From contig JAYKXP010000010.1 of assembly GCA_037176845.1 (NCBI GenBank), forward strand, positions 558,001 through 622,000: 64,000 nt of DNA, read 5' to 3'. Shown here one piece after another: positions 13,365 through 25,338 of this stretch (the stretch's first letter is position 1; each line of letters opens with the position of its first letter). The position numbers and the translations under genes were made by a program. Source of the DNA: Paramarasmius palmivorus. Its lineage: Eukaryota > Basidiomycota > Agaricomycetes > Agaricales > Marasmiaceae. Under the pieces are notes generated by a model, which was not told the DNA's origin, made no database searches, and saw only the letters and a program-made list of their open reading frames with translations.

Positions 13365-14124
13365 ATGACCATATACAGCTTCTACATATTCGACAGGTAC
13401 GCAGACACAGGTTTTCTACACCTTTTCTACACCTTAACGTGTCAAATTCATTAGACATTGCACCTGTGTCTATTATCAGGACTGGCATCGCACTCGTCGC
13501 CCAAAACCAGCAGTATCGGGAGCACTATTACCTGCTGTTTCTCAAGCTGTTTCTGCACCAAATTCAGATGTAGCACCTTCATTAGCCTCAACGTATGGCA
13601 GTCCACGGAATACACTATCTGCGACATCTGGGGTCGTGGTAGCAGTCAACGAATTGTCGCAAAATGCCACGAATTCCCCTCTACTCCAAGCACCAGTCAC
13701 ATCTGTCGAACTCGCCAGCACAGGTCTTTCATTCGATGAGGAGGCGAAGCTAGTGTATGGCGTTGTGTTGTCTCTACGGAATATGATCAAAAAGATATCT
13801 GGAAGGTCAGATAGATTCATTCGAGCAGTTTCGTCGCACTGATTTGCGCTTATCTTCAGAGAAGAGCAATTTGTGAACTATCGCACCTCTTCCTACAAAC
13901 TGCACCTTTTCGAAACACTATCTGGATACAAATTCATCATGTTTAGCGACCCGTCCACCGATTCACTACGTTTCGTGCTTCGCCAGCTATATGTTGGACC
14001 TTTCCTAGAATACGTTGTACGCAATCCTTTGGTTAGCATGGATTCTAAAACACATGGCGTAGACAACGAATACTTCCGTGCGAGCGTTGACCGCCTCGTC
14101 CGAGGATTGTCTGTCTTTCCTTAA
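13365..14124 (+). CDS. BET5: TRAPP complex subunit BET5 / TRAPPC1
   Basis: Three exons: 13365-13396, 13455-13805 and 13860-14124. The start MTIYSFYIFDRHCTCVYYQD is the typical longin-like first strand of TRAPPC1. After a fungal-type polar insertion, the core reads FDEEAKLVYGVVLSLRNMIKK, then SYKLHLFETLSGYKFIMFSD and LRFVLRQLYVGPFLEYVVRN. The end (NEYFRASVDRLVRGLSVFP) also fits. BET5 is a core subunit of the TRAPP complexes, which activate the Rab GTPase Ypt1/Rab1 in ER-Golgi traffic. The insertion between the first strands and the core (about residues 35-80, Ser/Thr/Ala-rich) is longer than in animals. The gene converges on FUN30 with 110 bases between stop codons. Confidence 0.94.
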
Positions 14125-14234
14125 CTGTAGCACTTCGTTCTCTGTTCTATGGATGTACGATTACAAGATGCAAGATGGTAGTAACTGGGAAGTGTAGATA
14201 GATATACAGTGGACAGATTAGATTGCGGACCAAA

Positions 14235-17200
14235 CTATTGTTCCATCGGATCCGATGGACCTTCCTCGTCTATGAGCTGCTGTCGAAGTGTTTTCATCAA
14301 AGACGTCTTCACTGCTCTCTCTGGTGCACTGTCGTCCTTCTCGTCATCGCCAGCAACGGCCTCGTCTAGAGCCAGCTTCATCTCTCCGAGCTTCAGCATG
14401 TCTTCTTCTATCGTTCCGCGGGTTATCAACTTGACGACGTCCACATCCCTCTTCTGACCAATCCTGTAGGCTCTATCTTGAGCTTGCCGATCATTGTGCG
14501 GATTGAAGTCTTGATCAAACCTAAGTATGTAGATATCGCTCAGTAAAGCGCAGAGTAATAGAGTAACAGTCAAGATTGACAACCACTTACATGATAACAA
14601 CAGAAGCAGCAGTCAGGTTGATTCCCATGCCTGATTGTAAAGTTATAACACGCAATCTCAAGTCCGAATCAACGGACTTACCGCCTGCTTTGGTTGACAG
14701 TAAGAAGGCCGATATCGATTCGTCCTCGGTGAATTCGTCTACTAGAGACTGTCTGACATCAACGGGCGTGGAACCCGTCAGCACCAGGTACTTGATATGC
14801 CGCTCCTTGAGGATCAGTTCTAATATATCGAGGACTTGGGTGAACTATTCAATTCGATCAACTCAGAGACCGGCGAACACAAAGTACCACAAGTCTCACC
14901 TGTGAGAAAATAAGAACCTTCCTCCCTTCATCCTGATACATTTTTAGAAGCTTTAAGAGCGCTTGAACCTTCCCGGAATCGAGGAAGCAATCGGCGGGTT
15001 GAAGGTATTTGCGAGTAGACTGTTTAGCAAAACGAAACACGTTGAGCGCCCTCGGACTCCGTCGGTCCCGACTATGTGAGAAGCATACCTTGTATAAACC
15101 ACAATAATGCTGCAGTTCTGCGTCTGTCATGACAGTCATGTCTTCTTTTACGATATCGAACAGTGCACCGCGTTTCTTGAAATCCGGTTCCTTCAAGAGT
15201 TGCTTCGCGATAGCCGTCAGGATATCATCAGTGAACCTTGAACGAAACAGCATCGGATGTAGGGCCGCCTTCCTCAGGTCCATCAGGACATTGGAGCTAT
15301 TTTCGACATATTGTTTATCTTTTCCCTTGGGATTGGCTCGCTTCTTCGCAGGTTTCCCTTTGCCATTGGGTACACCGCTGTCTGTGGAGTCGGCACTACT
15401 GGTGGTGTCCAGGATTGTCTTGCGCGAACGTTGTAACGTCTCCTTGTATATTGACCTCTGGAGTTGTGTCGTCTCGCACCACTCGATGCGCTCCGTCTTC
15501 TTTGGCAAGTCTCCCAGCACCTACATAACAGTCAGGTAGAGTTGACTCGTGACAGCGCCATCTTCCTTACCTGGTCCTTCCGGCGACGAAGCACGAATGG
15601 CGTCATCATCTTTTTGGCTCGGGAAACCCGTTCTTGTGCCAGCAAGCTAACTTTAGAATCACCCTTGACCTTGAATATCGCTCGGAGGTCGTCAATTGCG
15701 TCAGCAAATTGATCGGGTAAGATAAAGTTCATCAACGACTGAGAACCCGTTAGCCCCACTTCAATCAGCATGAGAAACAAACACTCACGACGAGCTCCTG
15801 CAAGTTATTCTGTAATGGCGTTCCCGTTAGTAACAGGCGCCATTTGGATTCCACCCGCAGCAGAGACTTGTAACGTTGTGATTGGAAGTTCTTTAGGACA
15901 TGGCCCTCATCAAACACGCATGACTGCGGTAGGGAGCAATCAGAGGTGATCCCTGGAAAAGAAATAGGCTGAACTTACATCCCATTCGATGCGCCGGAAA
16001 AACTTTCGGTCTCCGTCACTTTGCGCGAGGTTGTAGGTAGTGATCAAGACATCCCAGCCCTTTCCGTCGTCCCGCTTCTGACCTATGCTATCAAGAAGCG
16101 TCTGCCGAAGCTGCACTCGTTCCTCTTTACCCGCGTAGTAAGTTTGCACAGAGACCGCGGGGGCGAACCGAGCGAACTCTCGACACCAGTTCTCTAGCGT
16201 TGAGGACCTAATGTAAATCATGAGTGTCGATCAACCAAAACACGGAGAAAAGACCGACGGTACGACCACGAGATGTGGGCCCTTGTTTCCCTTCTCTTTC
16301 AAGTAAGCAAAGAAACTAATGACTTGTATGGTTTTTCCAAGACCTGCACGAAATAGCTTGAGCATGACAATGACTGAATAGTTCGGATGAACCTACCCAT
16401 TTCGTCGGCGAGAATACAGCTGTAAGAACTTGAGTACAAAAGATGCAACCAATTGACGCCCAATAGTTGGTAATCCTTGAGTTGTACGCCGCTGGCGATT
16501 GACGCGGGTTGCTGAACGAGGTAGCCTTTCAACTTCTTGTCCTTCAATGGCGCCAGAGAGCGCAAGCTCAAGGCACCTTCTTCTTCGTTGCCAGTATTTT
16601 GCTTAGACGATGAATGGGTGGTCCACTTCTCAATAGACGAGCGCAATTTAGCACCTATGTTTTCACAATCCTCCAACACACTGTCCACGACGCTATATCC
16701 GCGGAAGATGTCTGTCGCGTCTTCAAACATGCGAGGACTAATACCTGACGGTCCTGCTTTCTTCTTGCCTTGTCCGAGACGAGCATTGAGGTCTTCCATA
16801 TCTTTGAATGGCCGAAGTCCAATGATGGCATTGGCTTGCTCAAGAGTGCATCCTATTCTCGCGTTGAATACACGTGGTGAACGCGAACTTGCAAAGACCA
16901 TACCTGTCAACTCCTGGAGAGCCGCTGGGGCCTTGTTATTGAAGAATCTCAGCGCTTCAGTTTCTTCTGTGTTTTCTTGTCGACTTCGTTTTCGAGGACT
17001 CTCTTCTTCCTCTTGGCTCGACGAGGCCCCATCCTCTTCCTCATCTGAATCGAGAACCATCTTCATTATTCGTTTCCTAGGTCGAACGATCGGGGACATT
17101 GGTGAAGCTGTGAGATCAACAATCTTCGACGAAGGTGGTGTGGCCTGAGTCCCACTCTTCTCCAGTTCCAAACGATTGGCGTAAATCATGGACTTCTTCC

Positions 17201-18220
17201 CCTTTTCCTTTACAGACATTCTCTGCATCTTAGAGGCCTCGACAATTCCTTCCACTTTCCCATGCTCTTCCTTGGGCTTAGGTGTTATAGGTGGCCGTGG
17301 TTTGGGAGGTGGATTGGGATCCCAATTGGGGTCAACCAAAAGTTGTGTTGCCTTCGTCGCGTCCTGCCCTGCTTGTATCCAAGCCGCCCTCACCCGTGAT
17401 TCAGATTCACCGGGCGCACAAATCTTGAACCGTTTGAATCTCTCATCCTGAAAAATATCCTGGCTGGACGAGGAATTCGACGTTGCTATCTGCTCTGGCC
17501 GACGCATGATACGTCGAGAAGGGCCAGCAGATGACTCTTCCGAGGACGTCGAGGTAGCATCCAATGATCCGACCACGTTTCTTCGTCGTTGGCCAGGTTT
17601 CTGGACCAGAGGTGAATCCGGTGTGTCCGCGGAGAACGTTGATTCGGGGGATGTCCCGCGATTGAGGCGTTTACGGGGTGGCCCGTCAATATGAGCATCA
17701 TGGCCACCTGTGCGTGAATGAAGAGGTCGTATATTGCTAGAGCTTGACGAAAACCCGCTGGATGAGCTCAGGGGATCGAAACCTGGCGAGCGCTGTTCGT
17801 ATCCCCAAACACTGGGGCCCAGACGACGACCAGCACCAGCCACGTCAGCGCTCCCTGGATGTTGAAAAGATCGGTTTGGGGTATTATTTGGAGGAGAATT
17901 CATTGGACTTGAGCTTGGAACGAGAATGGTTCCTGTCGAGGAAGGTGTTGCCGGAAAAAAACGAGAAGAGACGGTAGCATCTCGAGATTGTGGTGGGGGC
18001 TGATATGATGGAGTGGGCGCATTCGACGACGACGACGAAGGCGGCGCTGAGGGCTGGCTTGAAGCAGGTGCACGCTTGAATCGCAATTCATTGAGCGCGG
18101 CGGTCCGCTGAGATGGAGGTTGAAGAGTAGAAATGAGAATGAGAACCTTTGCTCTCCAACGTGAAAAACGACGACGACACTCACCTTGGCCCTCGACTGC
18201 TCTGCACTACTTGAAGCCAT
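14235..18220 (-). CDS. FUN30: SNF2-family chromatin remodeller Fun30/SMARCAD1
   Basis: A long minus-strand gene with the first intron after [12 protein letters not shown] and a large exon up to about 16400. The N-terminal half is Ser/Pro-rich and probably disordered. It contains a CUE-like ubiquitin-binding segment ([20 protein letters not shown]). The ATPase core has motif I split by an intron: DEMG, then GLGKT after splicing at about 16400-16340. It continues with [13 protein letters not shown], the DEGH box ([12 protein letters not shown], near 15900), [11 protein letters not shown] and [13 protein letters not shown]. The helicase C lobe has [25 protein letters not shown] and [20 protein letters not shown]. 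Fun30 is known to promote DNA-end resection and heterochromatin maintenance. DEGH instead of DEAH is normal for this subfamily. Confidence 0.93.
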
Positions 18221-18402
18221 AAGCTAAAACAATAAAAGAATTATAGCTTTATCGAATATTGAGATTGACCGAGGGACCTGCTTCCGACCCTTTGTATTAG
18301 GTCGACGATGGTCCTGGAAGATGGGCAAACCTTATTCACGCCAACATAGTCGGAGAGTCAATTGATTTGACTTGGTTAATCTAGTATAATATTCACAAAG
18401 AT

Positions 18403-18931
18403 CTATCTACGACACGGCAGCCACAAACATAACGATAACCAAGGCCAAGGCATGCAGACAAAGGAAAGGGTACTGTCTTTGTATGTGACGAGGGTCAGAC
18501 AGGCTAAGGAAAATAGGCCGAGGGCGACGAATAGCGTTCCACTGGAGACCCATCGGTGATACACCGTACGATACCGAAGATGAATCCTTGCGCGACTTGA
18601 CGAGGAAGTAGTCATTTGTTGGACGTCGTTGAAAACGCGAAGAGCTTGGGTATCCCACAACAGGAGTGTAGGGTGGCGAAAGCTAAACGTGTGTGTAATT
18701 TCAAAGTATGATCATTTGTTGAATAGCGGAAGAACAGTGAACGTACGCAATGTGAGTATACACACAATGACAATGTTCTGGACCCCAACTGAATCCCCTC
18801 AACCACAGAATATCCATCCTCAAACCAACCCAAACCAACCCAACCCCCTTTGGTGCTTCCACGTAGCTATATTGAACTACATTCAGTAGCACCAGCGTCA
18901 AAGAGAAGGTTTCTCTCCCCATGGCTGACAT
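18403..18931 (-). CDS. small predicted membrane protein, unrecognised
   Basis: Two or three exons reading from ATGs at 18931 or 18922 to a stop at 18403. The 3' exon is the more convincing. It encodes FRHPTLLLWDTQALRVFNDV, a basic segment (SSRARIHLRYRTVYHRWV), and a membrane helix (SGTLFVALGLFSLACLTLV). The 5' exon begins MSAMGRETFSLTLVLLN, a possible first helix. The join is uncertain. An intron ending in tttag at about 18684 is well supported by frame, but the piece between about 18880 and 18745 can be read through or partly spliced. A short CCAACCCAAA-type repeat at about 18815-18848 lies in it. I do not recognise the family; it may be an ER protein conserved in basidiomycetes. Confidence 0.45.
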
Positions 18932-19769
18932 ATAGTACCAAGCAAGAGAGACGTTAGCTGTCCCCCATTCCTGCTAAGAAGAACACGCCAAGTAGTGAAC
19001 AAAGTCTGAGAATGCTATAGCCTTGAGCTACATCACGATGTGGCCCTGATGTGGCCTGAAAGCAATGATCGAAGGCCTAAAATCAAAGAGAATTCGTATC
19101 CGAAGTGTGATGCAACTGCACGAATCTTGATTTTGAAGCGCAATTTCCACATAGATTAAAGCGATAAGAGAGAAGGGCCTAGAAACATGAGCGAAAATCA
19201 AGGGGAAATCCAAACTTGGAAAATCCACAGAAAATCCGCGGGAGACGAACGGAACGCTGTCCACTTCGATTTCGCTTTCTGTCTGGCTTGATGCCACCGC
19301 CTGTAGAAATCCAGCACCTTGGAACTCAGGTATGCCCGATCTCGGAGAGAAATGTAGTGAGAAACTCGGTTCGGAGACCTTGTAACGGGGTTCCCAATCG
19401 AGCCTAAGGGGCTAGGTCCTTGAGAAGTACACAAAACCTGGGTATCACAGATACGTGGCAAAAATCTGACCAAGGCCAAAAGCACATGAGATTCGAGTAT
19501 ACGACTAAACAGTTGTATTGACGCACATTGGAGGTCGATCGTTATAAAAGAGGCCTACAAAGTCCGGTTGACATGATGGCGGTCAGGAAGGAAGAAGCAA
19601 AAGTTGTCATTTGTTTACACTTAGCTTTTATATGAAGCTCACGTGATCCCTTCCACGTGGGTGCCCCGCACAGCCGCTTGCATCGCTGTCGGGCGCAAGT
19701 GCTGCGTATGCTCTGCTCAGTTTCTCTAGCTTGCTCTTGACAACATCCACCTTCTTGCTTTCTACCATC
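18932..19769. other. intergenic, no supported gene
   Basis: The minus-strand frames at 19028-19485 show no domain or membrane pattern and are probably chance. The right end holds the promoter of the carrier-like gene, with a CT-rich leader (tttctctagcttgctcttg) just before its start. Confidence 0.35.
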
Positions 19770-21015
19770 ATGGAAATTGGATTTCTGAACCTTCTTGCAG
19801 TACTGACTTCGATAGCCGTCAGCCTGGCTATCGTCGTCCCTCTTTCAGGAGTCCTGGTCCGATTCAGGGCGAATTACAATCCCAAAGGATTGCAGCTAGA
19901 TGCTGAAGGTGGAGCTCAACCTTACACTGGTATGAGTACAGGGATCCGATTTTCTGGAAAATCACTTATGATTTCCTGCAGGTCCTATTGTTCAGTCGTA
20001 CTTTGGAATGTTAAAGAGGGTTTACACCATTGAAGTACGCGTCATTTCAGCGTTCATGCAACATATAAAATATTCACATGTGGAATTTACTCGGTCTAGG
20101 GATGGAACGGTCTATACAAAGGACTCAGTGAGCAAGTTCTTTCCAGTAGAAGAAATGACGCTTAATACAGCTTTCCAATTGCGAAGTGCCTACCTTTTTG
20201 AGCACTATTTTCATGACTGCAATTATCCTCCTCTTCATCGACGCTCCCAGACCTACGCATGGAAAATACAGTGCTCCTGAAACCGGCGTCATAGGCACCT
20301 TGGTTTACAGTGTCATTCTGATGTTCATTTCACTACCAACTGCCATTATCACCTATCGGTACGCGCTCCATTTTGACATATCTGAGCTTTCTGATGCTGA
20401 TTTCTTTTTTAGTGCGATAACGACTCCACTCAAGCTATCATGGTTTAATGCTGCTAGATCTCTTCGAGCTCTACTGACACCAACCGAACGTCGACGACCA
20501 TGGATATTGTACCTTACACCTGGTCTTTTGGCAGCAGAAATTTCCCACATTGTTATCGTTGTACTTGGCCTTGGTCCCATCCGACGACTTCTACTACCGA
20601 GCCTTGAATCAGGAGACGCCGATATTTCCTACATCAAGCTTGGCATCTATATCGTCATTCTTATCCTCAGTACGGCCGTTCTCACTCCCTTGGAAGTGAT
20701 AGCGACACGGCTGGCCATCCAGCGGAACCATGCGTCCTCTGAGTATAATTCAGTTTCCCAAGAGATTGAGGGCGACGCTGAAGACGCGGGCGAATTTGCC
20801 GGGACAGATGAAGATGTAATCGGGTTAGTATCAGCAGCCATATTGTTTACTTTAGTATTAACTTGGCGTGGAACAGATTGAGGAACGAGGAAGACCCCTA
20901 CTTGGGACTCGTAGATTGTGCAAAACGAATCATTGATGAAGAAGGTTGGCAAGCGCTCTATCGCGCTTGGTGGATCACACTACTGGGAACCTTTGGGAGT
21001 GTTGTACCCTATTGA
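19770..21015 (+). CDS. divergent mitochondrial carrier (SLC25/Ugo1-like)
   Basis: About six exons starting at ATG 19770 (MEIGFLNLLAVLTSIAVSLA). Solute-carrier repeats are recognisable by their matrix-helix ends. The first has SYFGMLKRVYTIE, then after an intron GWNGLYKGLMPTFLSTIF. The last has PYLGLVDCAKRIIDEEGWQA, then LYRAWWITLLG. Of the three PxD/ExxK/R signatures only the third is near normal (PLEVIATR); the first reads PLSGVLVR. This points to a degenerate carrier such as Ugo1 or SLC25A46, which shape outer-membrane fusion rather than move metabolites. An acidic loop (EIEGDAEDAGEFAGTDEDV) precedes repeat three. The 3' end is uncertain: the frame stops at 21015, but a final intron to an exon near 21060 is possible. 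Confidence 0.7.
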
Positions 21016-22818
21016 AATCAGAACATTACTTTTGATACAACTGTTATCTTGTTCCAGGAATGCACATCATCTTTCGCGTTGTAATCTACAGTGAACACAA
21101 TGAATCATTAATCTACCCCCGAACTCAACAAGGATTCAGAACATCGTCCATCTCCCGCTCCTTTCAGCCCCAGGTTAACTTGATGCAATACGCTCCATCC
21201 TGCTACGTTACAGCGAGAAACAATAGCGCCACTTCGGACTTGAGACAATCAGGCCCGGCGTAAATTACTGCAATATCTAGCTTTCTATTGCCTAACAGAC
21301 GGTTCTCGGACTTGAGTCACTGACAGGCCCGTCTCCAATCATTCTAGTGGGAGCTGCACCGAGGAGACTAAGGTGCCAAGCTGGGGCCCTCACGAAGCGT
21401 AACCTCCGTACCTTGGGACCTCTTGGGACGCATTTGGAACAACAGAACCTGGTGAGTGAATTCCTTGGTTGGAGACGGATGCAGAGTTTACTGACATTTG
21501 TCAGCTCATTATTCTCTACCTTCGAATAGGTGCGATTCAGGATGGGTACCGACGCAGCCCGCCACTGCTTATCATAATGATAGAGGAAAAATAGTTCATC
21601 TCCTCGGTTTATTCATTCAAGTAAGTTTCCGCGCACCCTATAATAGCAAGTATCTACTGACAATTTTTGTTCATCATTGTTCGGTGTGGACAGGCAAATA
21701 CCGAGATCAGTCTTGGTATTGCCCTTATTCACACCTTAAACTACCATATGCCAATTGGAAGTGGCGGATGGACACCGGAGTAACCATCAAAGATCTCACT
21801 TCGAGATGTTCTCAATTCGACATACGCACCGGTGAGCCGAACAAACGAGAGCCGTCCTCGACTTTGGTCGATGTCATGATTGACAGTCTTGGCATCGCCA
21901 TATTCATTCGTGGTACTACCTGTAGGTAGGAGCGACTTCTTTCTAGGTCCTTGATTCCGTCTAATCAACTTTTGAGTGACGGTGCAGAGTTAGGGAGTCA
22001 AGTTCCTCGGGCCAGGACATAATTATTGATTAATCCACATACGTGCAACGGGATCTTTGTTATCGTCAGAAATTCTCTATCGAGTATGTTGAACGCGTTA
22101 CAGCTCCACTTCCACTCCGGTAAGCAGGCGCCCCTCGGTCTCAGTGTTGATGATAACTGAAAGGGTCAGTCCAGCCAGCGAGACCTATCATCTACTATTA
22201 ACTGCAAACAGAAAGGTCCTGTTTGTCCCGTCATCGCGAGAACCTCCATACGCGCGAAGGTGGCAGAGATTTCAGGTGACTTTGGCAAACCGGGTCGCTC
22301 AGTTATGGTGGTAAGCTGTCGAACCAGAAACCCGGGCCGCTGATCATCTTCCACTGGTGACAGGGGACGACTCCCGGGAATGGCGGACGTGGTAATATCG
22401 AATAGGATCTTTCGTTCTTTGGTACGGGACATCTAGATTGACAAGGCTCCGCATAATTCCCAGCAGTTTGCCCACGTTTTGCCCCAGCATCTCAGCATCA
22501 GGTCCCACGTCCACAATTAAGTTGTGACGAGTACATGGTTATGATAACTCGACAACAGAAGGACCAAGGCTTTGGACATTCAATCAGTCGAATCGGTTTT
22601 CCTCGGGGGTGCGTTCCCCCTGAATGGACCATCAGGACTCGGTTTGGTCCACCTGTGAATTAGCCGTACCGACTTCTATTTCTATTGCTCTGCACCGAGC
22701 TGCGATTTCCATTTATGTATTTCCCGTGCGCCAAGACCCTTTTTGAATCGTACAAATACTCACCTCTTTAACTTCAGATCGCCCAATTTTCAACAATCCC
22801 AATCTTGTCAATCACAAC
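21016..22818. other. gene-poor tract of 1.8 kb
   Basis: No gene could be supported. A plus-strand frame at about 21498-21929 begins at TTG, not ATG, and contains no known motif. A minus-strand frame at 22166-22432 starts with a true ATG (88 residues, MSRTKERKILFDITTS...) but matches nothing I know. The right end is the promoter of the short Zn2Cys6 gene. Confidence 0.4.
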
Positions 22819-24198
22819 ATGTCCAGCGAGCCCGTTAACAAGAAGAAGAGAGCTGCTCCCGAAGCTAAACCCCCTGCAGAGGGAGATCACCGCAAAAGGT
22901 TCGTCGTCTACACCCATTCCGAGCTTCGATGCTCAATATTTAGCAACAGACGTCGCAACCGCACCACCCAATCATGCCTCAATTGCCACACATCAAAGCG
23001 GATGGTGAGGTGCTGTTTTTTTCCCTAGTGATGACCTCGCTGACGCCCTCTACAGTGTGACAGAAGACGTCCGGCTTGCTCGAGATGTACGCAGCTTGGC
23101 CTTGTGAGAATCTTTCCTAGCAAAGCTTAAAATAACGACGCTGACTTAACACCTTGAAGACCGGATTGTGTGTCTACGAAGTAGACGATCCCAGCCAACG
23201 TTCAGATCCCAACGACGAGAGCTCAAGGCTCCTCAAGAGAGTTGCTGAGCTTGAAGGTGTTATCCGAGAGGTAATTCTGCCAAACTTTGTCTCGCTTTCT
23301 TTCCCACTGATGTTTGATCAATTCAGTTGAAGAACAAGCCGCATCCTCGTTGGGTCCAACCACGCCCAGATGGCACGAGCGACTGTGGGTCGCCGAAAGA
23401 CACATGCAAACCTTCTGATACTATCACCTCGAGATCCCCTGCATCTACACCTCCCTTTGGTGATGGTATTGCAGAGTCGCATCCACGCACTGGTACCATG
23501 GTACAAATCCCACGCTATAGCTCATCTCCTCTAAGTTCACCGTCCCCAACAATCACCCCGGCTAGCGAATCTCCCCCAGGAAACATCCTCATTAACCCTA
23601 CGGACCTAGAGCTGTCAACGAGGATGGACTTGACAACGTTGTTCTCTCCTTATCCGGGGCCCTTACCCAGCTACGAAGACAATTGCTTCGGCACCCTTCC
23701 CAACGACCCTCTTTTCTACGATTCGCTTGTCGACAAGGCACCAAACAGCCGGTGTAGTTGTTTATCGGACACCGAAACTTACAATGCCCTGCTTGAGCTA
23801 TCCCTACGGCTCCGTAAGGCGGCCCAGGTACTCGGGCAATCTCGTTGTCATCGAATAGGGTCACAATGTGCCCTCAATCAACGCATCGCTGAACTTGACG
23901 CCTACACGAGGTGATTAAAATAGTTTGGTTCTGTGTTTCTCATACACTGACACAGCCTATTAGTAACAAGCTGACGTCGATGGACTCAATGGCACATATC
24001 AATACGAGGTCATGTCCGCCGGCGTATTTGCACGACAACAAAGGGACCAATGAGTTTGGGCCAAAAATGGGGCAGCAGGTGTCCAATGTGTCGCCACATA
24101 TGATGCCAGATGTGGGTCACCAGTGGGACTTAATAAACATGAGCTCGGATGCGACACAGGATTCGTTTATGACTTGGGAACCTTCACATAGAAAATGA
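22819..24198 (+). CDS. short Zn2Cys6 DNA-binding protein
   Basis: About six exons. The N-terminus is basic (NKKKRAAPEAKP). The zinc cluster is split over exons 2-4: RTTQSCLNCHTSKRM, then CDRRRPACSRCTQLGL, then TGLCVYEVDD. Six cysteines are present with normal spacing for a binuclear cluster. A leucine-rich heptad follows (SSRLLKRVAELEGVIRE). The rest is Ser/Pro-rich, with a Cys-containing block (RCSCLSDTETYNALLELSLR) and an end rich in Met and Gln. No Fungal_trans domain is visible, which separates it from the regulator at 1760. The Cys-rich block resembles an AflR-type C-terminal region found in some short regulators, but I hold that loosely. No obvious target genes adjoin it. Confidence 0.82.
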
Positions 24199-25338
24199 AA
24201 AGGTCGACGAAATCGCTATGTATTGTTATGCTGTACTTATCTGTTCCCTTTCTGCACGAAAACGAACTCTGTATAGATATCCTTGGCATGTATAAACAGG
24301 TCTGTATTAGATGTAGAAACAATGACGTTTATGAAACTTCCGAGATTCAATATTCACTGGAGATCGAATTCCAATTCTGCGTTAAGACGGCCGCTGGGTA
24401 GTAAGCGCTCTTTCGGAAACTCAGTAGTAGTTACGCTTCGTCGTGAATCCTATAGAAAGGTAAGCTGCGGGAAGAGGATGTTCCAGTCAAGGCGCCCGAT
24501 GTGGATGTGAACAGGGAACCACACGAATGGGTTTGGAGGCGTAGTATCGCGACATTCTTCACTCACGGTACACGGTCGACATTTGAGAAAATACTATGAA
24601 AACGGGTAATTCAATGCCAGAGCTCCATTAAAAGTGAAAAGCTGTTGAGGTCCAGGTGGTCTGTCGAGGAAGTGAGAGCATATATGGCAGTAAAGTTTGG
24701 TCAATACTTCGGTAGAGAGGAAGCTCACACAGTGCCAAGGAATAGTACTTGTTGATCGGGTTCAATGCATGGAAGAGTTACGACAGTGGGAGTTTTCAAA
24801 CGCGTTCTTGATGCCAAGGGACTTCACGCTCTCGAATAGTGACGCGTTGACAGCCAATTCCTCGAACGTTCGGAATTTTGCGACCTGACGCAGTCACGCA
24901 GCCATCGTGGGGGACCGAATCGACGATGAAGAGGGCCTGTGCGAGTACACCCTGCGAATTGACGACCCATAAGAATTAGATTTCCTTGTCGAAGATGCGA
25001 CCTTCTCTTTGCCAGAGTTTTGGAGAGGGGTACCTATCGGTGGAGTTTTCCATGCGTCCATTAATCAGTTACGGTGCCGCAAGATGCATTGGCCGGTTCC
25101 CTGTAAGGTAGCTATCAGCAAGATCATAGTCCAATGACCGATAGTAATGACCCATGTAGCGGTCCCCGTATTCGAATCTTGTGGAACTGGTAGAAATGGG
25201 GAGAAAAACCTCGGAGATTCTCCCACTGACAAGCTTGGCGCGTGACAGTCACAGCTGTGACTGAGTGCGACTCTGCAATTCTACTCTGCAGTGCTTTGTC
25301 ATCACACCCTGTTCCTCGCTTTTCCAACATTTGCAAGT
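24199..25338. other. intergenic, no supported gene
   Basis: About 1.1 kb between two plus-strand genes. The frames here start at non-ATG codons or are short. A tRNA-like B-box word (attcgaatc) near 25170 has no A box partner. The right end is the U2AF1 promoter. Confidence 0.4.

Noticed and set aside
15900..15935. DEGH instead of DEAH in the FUN30 ATPase motif II
   Set aside because: DEGH is the normal form for the Fun30/SMARCAD1 subfamily, so it is not a defect.
16299..16440. Apparent loss of the Walker A motif in FUN30 when the long frame is read straight through
   Set aside because: A short intron splits the motif; after splicing GLGKT is restored.
18815..18848. CCAACCCAAA-type repeat resembling telomeric sequence
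   Set aside because: Only about three irregular copies; it does not match the TTAGGG type and lies among genes.
21498..21929. 143-residue plus-strand frame after the carrier-like gene
   Set aside because: No ATG start, no known motif, and no consistent splice joins to neighbours.
25160..25180. tRNA B-box-like word attcgaatc
   Set aside because: No A box or foldable cloverleaf was found at the right distance.
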